41,617 nt of DNA from an uncultured Alphaproteobacteria bacterium (GTDB lineage: Bacteria; Pseudomonadota; Alphaproteobacteria; RF32; CAG-239). This document shows positions 19,684 to 27,045 of this stretch, piece after piece. The first letter of the stretch is position 1; each line of letters opens with the position of its first letter. The DNA lies in NCBI GenBank assembly GCA_944393215.1, contig CALXZL010000002.1, forward strand, positions 205,226 to 246,842. The letters run 5' to 3'. A model generated the notes under the pieces. It worked only from the letters and a program-made list of their open reading frames with translations. It was not told the origin of the DNA and did not search any database. A program made the translations under genes and the position numbers.

Positions 19684-21207
19684 ATGCCGCAGGAAATTGA
19701 AATAACAGCAGAATTTTCTCAAGCACTGGAGATCATCAATACCGGAAACAAACACCTTTTTGTCACCGGGAAAGCCGGAAGCGGCAAATCAACTTTTCTG
19801 GAATATTGTCGAGACCACATCAACAAGAACATGGTTTTGCTGGCACCGACCGGAGTAGCGGCGCTCAACATCAAAGGACAAACGATTCATCGTTTTTTTG
19901 GATTTCCGGTTAATATAAGTGTTGAAAAAATTCGTAGCGGAGATTTCACTCCCCGCAGCAAACGTATATATAAAAATCTGGAAACATTAATAATCGACGA
20001 AGTTTCCATGCTCAGAGCAGACCTGCTGGATTGTATCAATAGCTTTTTAGAACTTTACGGACCGCAAAAAGATCAACCTTTCGGCGGCGTACAAATGGTT
20101 TTTGTCGGTGACTTATATCAACTACCGCCAGTCATATCCGGAACGGAACAAAGCTATTTTATGCAAAAATACGATTCGCCTTATTTTTTTAGTGCGGAAA
20201 TTTTCAAAAAAATCACACTTGAAATTATCGAATTACAAAAAATATATCGCCAAAAAGATCAAGAATTTATAGAAATGCTAAGCCGATTTCGAACCAATAC
20301 GGTTAATGATGATGATATAAAAAAGCTCAACAGCCGCCTTAACACAATTCAAAAATTTTATAATTTGACGGAATTTCAAATATTTTTAACGTCGACCAAT
20401 GCCTTAGCGGAAGAAATCAATCAAAAACATTTGGAGAAATTAGACGGCATCATCTACCATGCCACAGCCTTTGTTGAAGGAAGTTTCAACAAAGAATCAT
20501 ATCCCAATGCGGAAGAATTATATTTTAAAATCGGCGCACAAATAATGTTTTTGAATAATGACGCCAAAAATCGCTGGGTAAACGGCAGCTTAGGCTACAT
20601 AGAAAAAATAAATTTTGAAAACGGGCATATAAAACATATTTCGGTCAGATTAATGAGCAATCAAAAATTGGTTGAAGTCTTCCCCTACTCTTGGGAAATT
20701 TTCAAATATACAATGGAAGGCAAAGAAATAATTTCGGAAGTAGCGGGTTCATTTACACAATTTCCGTTTAAGCTTGCCTGGGCAGTAACAATCCACAAGA
20801 GTCAGGGCAAAACGTTTGAACACGTTACCATAGACATCGGCAGAGGAACATTTGCAACCGGACAATTATATGTAGCATTAAGTCGTTGCACCTCCTTTGA
20901 GGGATTAAGCTTAACCAGACCGATAGAAAAGCGCCATGTTCTGACGGATGAAAAGATAGGGGAATTTTTACAACAATATTTACCGCAAGAGTTGAGTAAG
21001 GACGAGAAAAGAACAAAATTAGAAGAAGCCATAAAAAGACAAGAACAGTTAAAAATAGAATATAAGAAAAACAACGGAGAAATAAGTATTCGCTGGATAC
21101 ATCCCAAAAAAATAGAAAAAGACAAATTATTGGCAATATGTGCTCAAAGGAAAGAGCCACGCTATTTTAATCTGGCAGGAATAACAAAAATTGCAAAAGT
21201 TAAATAA
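19684..21207 (+). CDS. PIF1-like AAA helicase with a WYL-like C-terminal tail
   Basis: 507 residues. Superfamily 1B helicase motifs are clear: GKAGSGKST (Walker A, residues 29 to 37), APTGVAALNIKGQTIHRFF (motif Ia), IIDEVSMLRADLLD (Walker B), GGVQMVFVGDLYQLPPV, then AWAVTIHKSQGKTFEHV and GQLYVALSRCTSFEGL from the UvrD-type C-terminal domain. PIF1-like helicases unwind DNA 5' to 3' and act at forks, R-loops or G-quadruplexes. The final 45 residues (ISIRWIHPKKIEKDKLLA, then EPRYFNLAGITKI) resemble part of a WYL ligand-binding domain, an arrangement I have seen in bacterial PIF1-like proteins. The start follows AAGGAAAGGAA. The gene stands alone just before tRNA-Pro. Confidence 0.85.
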   Translation: MPQEIEITAEFSQALEIINTGNKHLFVTGKAGSGKSTFLEYCRDHINKNMVLLAPTGVAALNIKGQTIHRFFGFPVNISVEKIRSGDFTPRSKRIYKNLETLIIDEVSMLRADLLDCINSFLELYGPQKDQPFGGVQMVFVGDLYQLPPVISGTEQSYFMQKYDSPYFFSAEIFKKITLEIIELQKIYRQKDQEFIEMLSRFRTNTVNDDDIKKLNSRLNTIQKFYNLTEFQIFLTSTNALAEEINQKHLEKLDGIIYHATAFVEGSFNKESYPNAEELYFKIGAQIMFLNNDAKNRWVNGSLGYIEKINFENGHIKHISVRLMSNQKLVEVFPYSWEIFKYTMEGKEIISEVAGSFTQFPFKLAWAVTIHKSQGKTFEHVTIDIGRGTFATGQLYVALSRCTSFEGLSLTRPIEKRHVLTDEKIGEFLQQYLPQELSKDEKRTKLEEAIKRQEQLKIEYKKNNGEISIRWIHPKKIEKDKLLAICAQRKEPRYFNLAGITKIAKVK

Positions 21208-21269
21208 AAAAGAAAAAAAAGACTTGTTAAATTTTTTTTTTGTGATATGTAGATACGAGTTAAGAGAAA

Positions 21270-21346
21270 CGGAATGTAGTTCAGCCTGGTAGAACGCTTC
21301 GTTCGGGACGAAGAGGTCGCTGGTTCGAGTCCAGTCATTCCGACCA
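21270..21346 (+). tRNA. tRNA-Pro (anticodon CGG)
   Basis: 77 bases fold into a full cloverleaf: acceptor CGGAATG with CATTCCG, D stem GTTC/GAAC, anticodon stem CTTCG/CGAAG around loop TTCGGGA, and T stem GCTGG/CCAGT (one wobble) around TTCGAGT. CCA is encoded. The loop gives anticodon CGG, reading CCG proline codons. A possible promoter is TTGTTA (21224) with TATGTA (21246), 16-base spacer. The 3' end of this gene is the boundary between ordinary chromosome and the phage/defence DNA, so it is a likely attachment site, although no second copy of its 3' end is seen in the window. Confidence 0.97.
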
Positions 21347-21362
21347 TTATAAAAAAATAAAT

Positions 21363-21391
21363 GCGGATACTTTAAAGTGTCCGCTTTTTTT
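21363..21391 (+). terminator. Terminator after tRNA-Pro
   Basis: GCGGATAC (21363..21370) pairs with GTGTCCGC (21377..21384, one G-T pair), followed by seven T. Confidence 0.85.
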
Positions 21392-21473
21392 ATACTCGCT
21401 TAAAGCCCAGTTTCAGCCACTATTCCCCTTTTCAAAATTTCCTATTACGCGGCTGTCATTTTAATTGTTACTC

Positions 21474-21507
21474 CCCAAAAAGTATACCTATACCCAAAAA
21501 GTATACC
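21474..21507 (+). repeat. Two direct 15-base repeats beside the tRNA, possible recombinase or integration site
   Basis: CCCAAAAAGTATACC occurs at 21474..21488 and 21493..21507, a 19-base periodicity. The copies contain the palindrome GTATAC. The stretch 21392..21778 holds no convincing gene apart from this repeat. Short iterated GTATACC-like repeats beside a tRNA recall the flanks of tyrosine-recombinase elements. That comparison is from memory, and no integrase gene is visible. Confidence 0.6.
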
Positions 21508-21778
21508 CTGCCATATCTGCCAACCCAAAAGTGCCGCTTTGATTTTAAGATATTGATTTACAATGTTTTCCATATAATTTTATTGCTCTTGTGTTTCTAA
21601 TCTACTCAAGAGAGGTTGACATTAGGTTGAGAAACGTCAGTTTAAGTTCTTGATTTTATTATTAATACAAACCTTTTTCAATGCAAGGTTCTTTTACGAA
21701 TGGGTTCGGATTTCCTTGGATTTCTTCGATACGTTTGGCCCGGGTGCATTCCCATGGCGTGACCGGATACAAAACATT

Positions 21779-22414
21779 TCAGGCATCCATCAGCCGCCGC
21801 GATTGCTTACTCATGTTATATGTCTGGTATTCGCTATCAAAATAAAGGTATGTCCTGGCGATTTCACCTTTGCTCATGTCCGCCGGCTCAACCTTGTGGC
21901 CCAGTACCTTAAAGTTACAGGCATCAATGATAAAATCAACATCTTCCGGTAACTCGGCAAAATTATAGTTTGACCGGATAGCATTAACCGCGCCAACGGA
22001 CGGGTAAAGATTATACATATCAGCCTGCATCATACGAAATTGATTGTTGGTTTTGTTTGCACAGCGGCGGCCTTTGAATGGTTGGCCTTTTCTGTTAACA
22101 CATGCCGGGTCTCCCTCACGCCATTCTCGGAAAGCTCGGCCAAAGTTCTCGGCCGGAATTATATGTTCCCATTCCATGCGGCCAGCGCGTTTTTTATGTT
22201 TCGCTATGTAAAAATCTGACGGTAATATGGTCCTATTATGAACATCAAAAGGAACATGACAGTAAAATGTCTGATGATGGTCATAATATACCAGGTTTTT
22301 CAGGTCATTTTTGGCCTTATTAAAGGATATAATGCGCTCATTTCCGTCTAACGCTGAGGTTGTGATGAACATCATCGAACATATAAGAGCATATTTACAC
22401 ACTATGTTTGACAT
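21779..22414 (-). CDS. Exported endonuclease I (EndA/Dns) family nuclease
   Basis: 211 residues. An N-terminal signal peptide is likely (YALICSMMFITTSALDG). The core contains MEWEHIIPAENFG, the H-E type metal-finger active site of the EndA/Vvn family, then RRCANKTNNQFRMMQADMYN and LYPSVGAVNAIRSNYNF, all family landmarks. Conserved cysteines (FYCHVPF, GDPACV, RRCANK) suggest disulfides, as expected for a periplasmic or secreted nuclease. Known members degrade DNA or RNA outside the cytoplasm and are inhibited by disulfide reduction or chloride in some species. ATG 22414 overlaps the upstream SLOG gene by 13 bases, so the two are co-translated. It is the last gene before the left boundary of the element. 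Confidence 0.85.
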   Translation of the reverse strand: MSNIVCKYALICSMMFITTSALDGNERIISFNKAKNDLKNLVYYDHHQTFYCHVPFDVHNRTILPSDFYIAKHKKRAGRMEWEHIIPAENFGRAFREWREGDPACVNRKGQPFKGRRCANKTNNQFRMMQADMYNLYPSVGAVNAIRSNYNFAELPEDVDFIIDACNFKVLGHKVEPADMSKGEIARTYLYFDSEYQTYNMSKQSRRLMDA

Positions 22415-22854
22415 ATGTTTATCACCTTTTTTTTGTGGGCCAACGCTGTTTTCATAGCGACATAGGCTCCTCCATAATCGCGCTTAACGTAACATATCAT
22501 GTAATCTGTGTTGAAAGACATCCAACGGTTGCGCCTTGTGATCGCAAATCGCTGAGGACCAACCTCAACACCGTCTGGTAAAAAGATATGATCATAATAA
22601 CGCTCTTTCCACTCGTAATCCTCTTTATTTGTTGGAACATAGGATAAAACAAGTGCCAGTTTTATGTTTGGGAATTTTTCTTTGAGTTGTCTGACTGTAT
22701 AGCTACAAAGGGAATCAAATTCGCCTTTGGCGCCGACCCAAAATTCAGTAACATCGTGATTTACGATAAGGTCGGTAATTGAAGCAGTTAATTTTTCTTT
22801 CTCTGCTTCTGTAAGCGGTGCGTATCTATGACCAAAGAACGTGCATATAGCCAT
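22402..22854 (-). CDS. SLOG-family (DUF1273/YpsA-like) putative nucleotide-binding protein
   Basis: 150 residues, Rossmann-like. It begins MAICTFFGHRYAPL, the typical strand and loop with GHR of the DUF1273/YpsA branch of SLOG proteins. It continues with TEFWVGAKGEFDSLC (glycine-rich loop) and ends with the helix-strand unit (YVAMKTALAHKKKVINI) of the same fold. SLOG domains are proposed to bind nucleotides or nucleotide-derived signals and are common in phages and defence loci. The start at 22854 has only a weak ribosome site (GGAT). Immediately upstream is a structured RNA segment reading in the same direction. It overlaps endA by 13 bases. The ligand is unknown. Confidence 0.65.
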   Translation of the reverse strand: MAICTFFGHRYAPLTEAEKEKLTASITDLIVNHDVTEFWVGAKGEFDSLCSYTVRQLKEKFPNIKLALVLSYVPTNKEDYEWKERYYDHIFLPDGVEVGPQRFAITRRNRWMSFNTDYMICYVKRDYGGAYVAMKTALAHKKKVINICQT

Positions 22855-22881
22855 TACTTATCCATTCAGCCCATAGTTTTA

Positions 22882-23105
22882 ACCCGCCATGTTTCAGGCG
22901 GGTGGATGTGCTAACTACGATCAGTATGATAAGTAGCCCAGTTATTGGGGCGAAGCCTTATTCACTGGCATCCACCCCTAAGGAGTAGATGCCCCAAAAC
23001 ATTCGATCTGCACCCAAAATAAGAATCAAAAAGGATGCACAAACGACTGCCCATACTGATCAGATTTAGCATATCCTAGCCACGATGGGCCATCGTGACG
23101 GGCTA
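22882..23105 (-). ncRNA. Structured RNA candidate upstream of the SLOG/nuclease pair
   Basis: There is no gene between 22855 and 23282, but strong base-pairing exists on the minus strand. A 10-base closing helix joins 23052..23061 with 22919..22928 (CATACTGATC/GATCAGTATG on the plus strand). Inside it, 22945..22951 (TTGGGGC) pairs with 22991..22997 (GCCCCAA), enclosing a hairpin from 22967 to 22993. That hairpin has two positions that are C-A mismatches on the plus strand but G-U pairs on the minus strand, so the RNA is minus-strand. A 5' hairpin lies at 23081..23097 (CACGATGG...CATCGTG) with a flanking TAGC/GCTA pair, and a 3' hairpin at 22882..22903 (ACCCGCC/GGCGGGT). No T tract follows the last hairpin, so transcription may continue into the SLOG gene. 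The family is not recognised; a leader/riboswitch-like RNA, an omegaRNA-like relic of an IscB or IS200/IS605 element, or a free phage RNA are options. Confidence 0.6.
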
Positions 23106-23106
23106 C

Positions 23107-23135
23107 ACTATACCCGATGTTAACAACAAACGCAA
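23107..23135 (-). promoter_or_regulatory. Candidate promoter for the structured RNA
   Basis: On the minus strand: TTGCGT (23135 to 23130), a 17-base spacer and TATAGT (23112 to 23107). The predicted start, near 23100, falls just before the first hairpin of the RNA. A second TATAAT on the same strand (23218 to 23213) lacks a good -35 element. Confidence 0.45.
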
Positions 23136-23261
23136 GGGATTTGTGAATTTTTTCGACAACTCATGCGCTGGACATCTACATTTTACTGGCAGACATCCCC
23201 ACCGGAATTAGAATTATACAAATAAAAAAGGATTACAACCGCACCACCGCAAACAGAAGTC

Positions 23262-23288
23262 AAAAAATGGCACAATGAGGCTGTGCCA
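23262..23288 (-). terminator. Rho-independent terminator for the small minus-strand gene
   Basis: TGGCACA (23268..23274) pairs with TGTGCCA (23282..23288) around a 7-base loop, and the minus-strand copy ends in six T. Confidence 0.7.
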
Positions 23289-23318
23289 TGTCAAAAATTG
23301 TCAGAGTTTGGATTTTTT

Positions 23319-23529
23319 CTACCAATCACGCTCTTCATCTTCACGCTCCCAACTCAGATTTCCATGTTCATTTATGGAATTGCGTTGGCCGTCATCGTAA
23401 TTATCGCGCTCGATCTCTCCGGATCGGATATAATCTTCTGCGGTGGGTTCTTGATTAAACGGACTGCGCCTTCTTGGTTGTTCGTTTGATTGATTCAATT
23501 CCAAAAAACAATTCACTAAAAAATCCCAT
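23319..23529 (-). pseudogene. Small phage-type gene, probably frameshifted
   Basis: A strong ribosome site (AAGGAGAAC) stands six bases before ATG 23529, but the frame from that ATG (MGFFSELFFGIESIKRTTKK...) stops after 24 residues at 23455. A second frame runs on over the same and following bases to 23319. It encodes a very hydrophilic acidic tail (EDYIRSGEIERDNYDDGQR, then WEREDEERDW), and a terminator follows. Good start signals in one frame and protein-like composition in another suggest an insertion or deletion between about 23455 and 23500. Alternatives are a genuine 24-residue peptide or a start in the second frame without a ribosome site. The family is not recognised. Confidence 0.4.
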
Positions 23530-23625
23530 AATAATGTTCTCCTTTGCCTGGAACATTTTAGCAGAAAATAAGCCAAAACTTAAATTTTTTTTACTGGTTC
23601 GTGCCATTTTTTGACATCTATTTAA

Positions 23626-23655
23626 TTGACATTCGAAATTGATTTAATGTATAAT
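23626..23655 (+). promoter_or_regulatory. Near-consensus sigma70 promoter for the WYL regulator
   Basis: TTGACA (23626..23631), an 18-base spacer and TATAAT (23650..23655), 33 bases before ATG 23688. A second TTGACAT is 15 bases upstream (23611..23617), inside the inverted-repeat arm. Confidence 0.75.
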
Positions 23656-23687
23656 CATTTCGCTATTAGTAAAAATGGAGCCGGAAC

Positions 23688-24623
23688 ATGTATAAAAAAA
23701 CGCAAACGCTCAATGACCTGATCTTGTGGATGCAGGACACAGATGACGGTATTTCCCTTAAAGATATCATGGAAAAGTATGACGTCTCCCTCCGGACAGC
23801 TGTCCGCATGAAAGATTCCATCGCCGAAAAATATCCTGAATTAAATGAAATCAGCGGTCCATACAACACAAAACGTTGGTATCTGCCAAAAGGAACCGGC
23901 CGCGATATGGTCAGCTTTTCAATGGAAGAAATTCACGCGCTACAAAACGCATCCAAACTTTTGGCTTCTAAAAAGATGATTGATTCTCGATATATCGATA
24001 ACGTCCTGCACAAGATAAAAGCCCTCATCGGTAAGGATGCCATCAACAGAATAGAACCGGATGCCGAAGCACTATTGGAAGCTGAAGGTTACGCTTTTCG
24101 GCCCGGACCAAAGATTATCATCAACACAGAACACTTAAAACAGCTCCGCTACGCAATTATTGCGTGCAACCGCATTAAAATAAAATATGATTCCGAACAT
24201 AACAAGGACTGGCGCGAGTTGTACCCTTATGGCTTCCTGTATGGAAATAAGCACTATTTAATTGCTTGGGATCCAGCAAAGCGCAAGATGTGTCACTTTA
24301 ATTTGAATAAAATAAAAGAAATTGAGGTCTTAAATACATACTTCAAGCGCGATCCTCATTTCTCACTAAAGGAATTCAGCGAACAAGCCTTTGGTGTTTA
24401 TCAAGAAAAACCTTTTGATGTTGAATGGCTGTTTGATGCAGAAGTTGCAGATTCCGCGGCTCAATATACTTTTCATCCGAAGCAAGAAGCAATCCGCAAT
24501 CCGGACGGTACGTTAACCGTTAAGTTCCGGGCTGGCGGCGCACGCGAGATGGACTGGCACCTTTACACATGGGGTGGCCACGTTAAAGTAATCAAACCGG
24601 AAGATTTTGATAAAAGAAAGTAA
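23688..24623 (+). CDS. WYL-domain transcription regulator
   Basis: 311 residues. The N-terminal 75 residues are a helix-turn-helix/winged-helix unit (LNDLILWMQDTDDGISLKDI, then SLRTAVRMKDSIAEKY, with a wing ending in KRWYLPKG). Residues of about 145 to 235 form a WYL domain (CNRIKIKYDS, RELYPYGFLYGNKHYLIAWD, CHFNLNKIKEIEVL). A C-terminal extension follows (VKFRAGGAREMDWHLYTWGG), typical of PafBC/CapW/BrxR-like regulators. Such proteins commonly repress or activate phage-defence clusters and respond to nucleic-acid ligands. The ribosome site GGAGCCGGAAC precedes the start. It lies at the front of the ssp cluster and is the best candidate for its regulator; the inverted repeats at its promoter may be its sites. 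Confidence 0.85.
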   Translation: MYKKTQTLNDLILWMQDTDDGISLKDIMEKYDVSLRTAVRMKDSIAEKYPELNEISGPYNTKRWYLPKGTGRDMVSFSMEEIHALQNASKLLASKKMIDSRYIDNVLHKIKALIGKDAINRIEPDAEALLEAEGYAFRPGPKIIINTEHLKQLRYAIIACNRIKIKYDSEHNKDWRELYPYGFLYGNKHYLIAWDPAKRKMCHFNLNKIKEIEVLNTYFKRDPHFSLKEFSEQAFGVYQEKPFDVEWLFDAEVADSAAQYTFHPKQEAIRNPDGTLTVKFRAGGAREMDWHLYTWGGHVKVIKPEDFDKRK

Positions 24624-24628
24624 CTTTA

Positions 24629-24853
24629 ATGTGGATTAGTAAGGAAAAATACGAAGATATTGAAAGGCGTGTAAAGGAACTCAACGAGGAATTACAACGG
24701 CTTTATAATTTAGCATATCTCGTCGATATAAAACAAGACGGAATGAAAATGGTAATGACCTTTTGCCAAGGCGATAAAATGTTCACAATTGAGGCTGTTC
24801 GGATCATTTCCGGCGGTAAGGATATATCAAAACTAATTCCGCCCGCTGATTAA
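24629..24853 (+). CDS. Small unknown protein after the WYL regulator
   Basis: 74 residues: a basic helical first half (EKYEDIERRVKELNEELQRLY, a coiled-coil-like stretch shown here only in part) and a beta-rich second half (MKMVMTFCQGDKMFTIEAV). It starts five bases after the WYL stop codon with no strong ribosome site, so it is probably translated by coupling. Its last 21 bases overlap the end of sspA, which converges from the other strand. No family is recognised. A role as a small partner of the regulator is possible from position only. Confidence 0.5.
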   Translation: MWISKEKYEDIERRVKELNEELQRLYNLAYLVDIKQDGMKMVMTFCQGDKMFTIEAVRIISGGKDISKLIPPAD

Positions 24854-26014
24854 TTCAATAGCGGTATTAATATCGTCCATATTAGAAAAGCGACCAACGG
24901 TAATTCGGAAAGAGTGTTCTGCTTCCTCTGTTGTCAGACCAATTGCCTTCAAAACGTGTGATGGCTCTTGAATACCGCTAGTACATGCAGAACCGGTAGA
25001 AAATGCTATTTTAGGCTGTAACGACAATATCATGTCTCGTGCATCGCGGTTAGAAAGCATAACATTAAGATTTCCCGGATGCCGGCTATCCATTGTGCCA
25101 TTGATTTTTATATCCGGGAATTTAGCCTTTAAACCCTCAAGCAATTTCGCGCGTAAATCACTAATATATTGGGCCTCTGTGTCCTTTAAATCTTTCATCA
25201 GGCTAAAAGCTTCACCCATCCCGACAACTAAAAAGGTCGGCATTGTACCGGATCTGTATCCACTTTGTTGACCACCGCCTCTTATAATAGGTGTCGGTTT
25301 CAATTCGCTCGCTTGATTAATATAAAGTGCGCCAATGCCTTTCGGTCCATAAACTTTGTGACCGGATAAACTCATCATATCCACGTGATTTTCGACAACA
25401 TCAATGTTTGCATACGCGCCTTGTGCCGCATCAACATGAAAAATTGCACCTTTTTCTTTGCACATTGTGCCAATTTTTTCTAAAGGTTGATTAACGCCGA
25501 TTTCGTTGTTTGTTGCCATTGTTGAAACAAGAAGTACATCATCTGTCAGAAGCTCATTTAATGCATTAAAGTCAATAATTCCATCGTGTTTCACAGGAAT
25601 TTTTTTAATAGTAAAGCCAAAACGTTCTAGAAAGCGCGATGCCCCTAGGACACATTTATGTTCAATTGCTGAAACAAGGATCGTTCTCCTTTTTAACTTA
25701 TCTAAAGCCGTGTAACCCATTCCAATGATCGCTAGATTATTTGACTCTGTTGCTCCTGACGTAAAAACTATTTCATCTTCAAGTGCATTAATATAATCAG
25801 CAACCATTCCTTTTGCGCTTTCAATAGCATCATTTGCTTTCCACCCGAAAGAGTGCTCTGATGAATGAGGATTACCAAATTCCGTTGTCATAAACGGGAG
25901 CATTTTATCCAAAACGCGCGCATCAAGAGGCGTTGATGCCTGATAGTCAAGATAAATACCTGTATTACCAGTATTTTCGCTGTTTTTAAGTAAATTTGAT
26001 AAATTATTTTTCAT
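24833..26014 (-). CDS. sspA: Cysteine desulfurase SspA/DndA of DNA phosphorothioation
   Basis: 393 residues from the chosen start ATG 26014. The frame is open further upstream but would run into sspB and adds only a poorly conserved basic stretch. PLP-dependent aminotransferase fold type I: SGATESNNLAIIG, HVDAAQGAYANID, the PLP lysine in SLSGHKVYGPKG (K220) and the mobile catalytic cysteine in STGSACTSG (C344). The GSACTSG loop is typical of DndA/SspA and IscS-like enzymes. It strips sulfur from cysteine and passes it as a persulfide, here most likely to SspD. It is divergent from sspBCD with a gap of about 92 bases, which is the layout known for SspABCD. An IscS housekeeping role is less likely because no iscU is nearby. 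Confidence 0.88.
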   Translation of the reverse strand: MKNNLSNLLKNSENTGNTGIYLDYQASTPLDARVLDKMLPFMTTEFGNPHSSEHSFGWKANDAIESAKGMVADYINALEDEIVFTSGATESNNLAIIGMGYTALDKLKRRTILVSAIEHKCVLGASRFLERFGFTIKKIPVKHDGIIDFNALNELLTDDVLLVSTMATNNEIGVNQPLEKIGTMCKEKGAIFHVDAAQGAYANIDVVENHVDMMSLSGHKVYGPKGIGALYINQASELKPTPIIRGGGQQSGYRSGTMPTFLVVGMGEAFSLMKDLKDTEAQYISDLRAKLLEGLKAKFPDIKINGTMDSRHPGNLNVMLSNRDARDMILSLQPKIAFSTGSACTSGIQEPSHVLKAIGLTTEEAEHSFRITVGRFSNMDDINTAIELISGRN

Positions 26015-26106
26015 TTTTTTCACTTTTCTATGGAATTTTTTTTTTGAATCCTGTATCATCATTTTCGACTGGAGAATGTCGCCAGCGAAAAAAAGGATAG
26101 CATAAA

Positions 26107-27045
26107 ATGAAAAATGAATCAACTCTAAAAAATTCAAAACCCGTTTTTTCGGGTCATGAAACATTTCCTCTTAGGTACGGATGGCTGAAAAAAGTGTACG
26201 ATGCGGCTACCGCTGTGGAAGAAAAAAAAGGAAATATTTCCAAGGACTTATTCAATAATATTGAGGCAATTTCAATCCTCGGCGTTGGTAAAAACATGGT
26301 TTCATCAATGCGTTATTGGGCTCTTTATACAGGCATTTTAGCTGTGAATGAAGATAAAAATTTGTATGTCACAGACTATGCAAAAAAAATTTTCGCAGAT
26401 ACCGGCTTTGATCCATGGCTTGAAAACTATGCTACCCTTTGGCTAATACATTGGAATTTGGCGACAAATCCGAATTTGTTTACTTATTACTGGGTTTTCA
26501 ACAGGCTCAATGCGGCAACTTTTGACAAGGATTCACTTGTAGCCTCTATTCAGGAAGCTCTTTCTGAGTACGATTTACCGGATGTTTCCCTCTCTACTTT
26601 AAAGCGTGATGTTGAGTGCTTTCTGGGGGTTTATTCCACCCGTTCTGCAAAGGAAAAATCTAACGAAGAGAGCATTGAGTCACCGTTGACAGAGCTTGCC
26701 TTGATTTCGCCGCTTACACGTAGAGATTTGTTTCAAACAAAGGTCGGTGCAAAACCTAATTTATCCGTTTATACCTTTATTTTCGGGCTTCTAATGTTAT
26801 GGAAATTTTATTCTCCTAATTCTAAGACTTTATCCTTAGAAGCGATTTGTTACGAAGAAATGTCACCGGGGCGCATATTTCTTATTAATGAAAATGCTAT
26901 TGGAGATTTTGCCCAGAATATTTCTGAAGTTACAAATGGTTTGTTAGAATGGTCAGAAACAGCGGGACTAAAACAAATCTTATTAAAAAAGGATATAGAT
27001 TTTGAAAAAGAAGCCTTTAAGATCTTTGAAAGGAATTACAAATGA
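26107..27045 (+). CDS. sspB: SspB, DUF4007 protein of single-strand DNA phosphorothioation
   Basis: 312 residues. The N-terminus contains FSGHETFPLRYGWLKK, the diagnostic DUF4007 motif. A winged-helix-like central part follows (ISILGVGKNMVSSMRYWA), and then a C-terminal domain with TFIFGLLMLWKFYS. In characterised SspABCD systems the DUF4007 protein SspB introduces the strand nick that sspD and sspC use to replace a non-bridging oxygen by sulfur. The start has AAAGGATAGC upstream. Its stop overlaps the sspC start. The divergent sspA and the order B-C-D make the identification strong even without a database search. Confidence 0.88.
   Translation: MKNESTLKNSKPVFSGHETFPLRYGWLKKVYDAATAVEEKKGNISKDLFNNIEAISILGVGKNMVSSMRYWALYTGILAVNEDKNLYVTDYAKKIFADTGFDPWLENYATLWLIHWNLATNPNLFTYYWVFNRLNAATFDKDSLVASIQEALSEYDLPDVSLSTLKRDVECFLGVYSTRSAKEKSNEESIESPLTELALISPLTRRDLFQTKVGAKPNLSVYTFIFGLLMLWKFYSPNSKTLSLEAICYEEMSPGRIFLINENAIGDFAQNISEVTNGLLEWSETAGLKQILLKKDIDFEKEAFKIFERNYK

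Larger units (their letters stand above)
23251..23623. repeat. Pair of 23-base near-perfect inverted repeats enclosing a small gene
   Basis: The left arm is 23251..23273 and the right arm 23601..23623. Inverted, they match at 21 of 23 positions. The central 15 bases (GTCAAAAAATGGCAC and its complement) are exact. The left arm overlaps the terminator of the small minus-strand gene. The right arm lies just before the WYL gene promoter. There is no obvious target duplication, so this may be a small transposon-like unit, an invertible segment or a pair of regulator sites. Confidence 0.6.

Noticed and set aside
21650-21952. 100-codon plus-strand frame beside the EndA-like gene
   Set aside because: It overlaps the conserved C-terminal part of the nuclease on the other strand and lacks recognisable features.
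22855-23282. CRISPR array or tRNA-like element in the intergenic region
   Set aside because: No regularly spaced direct repeats and no cloverleaf; the pairing pattern is a unique multi-stem structure.
24833-26014. Housekeeping IscS of an iron-sulfur assembly operon
   Set aside because: No iscU, iscA or regulator nearby; the divergent DUF4007, ATPase and PAPS-reductase-like genes point to phosphorothioation.
26015-26164. N-terminal extension of the SspA frame
   Set aside because: It would overlap the start of sspB on the opposite strand, is not conserved in character (basic, low complexity) and has no ribosome site.
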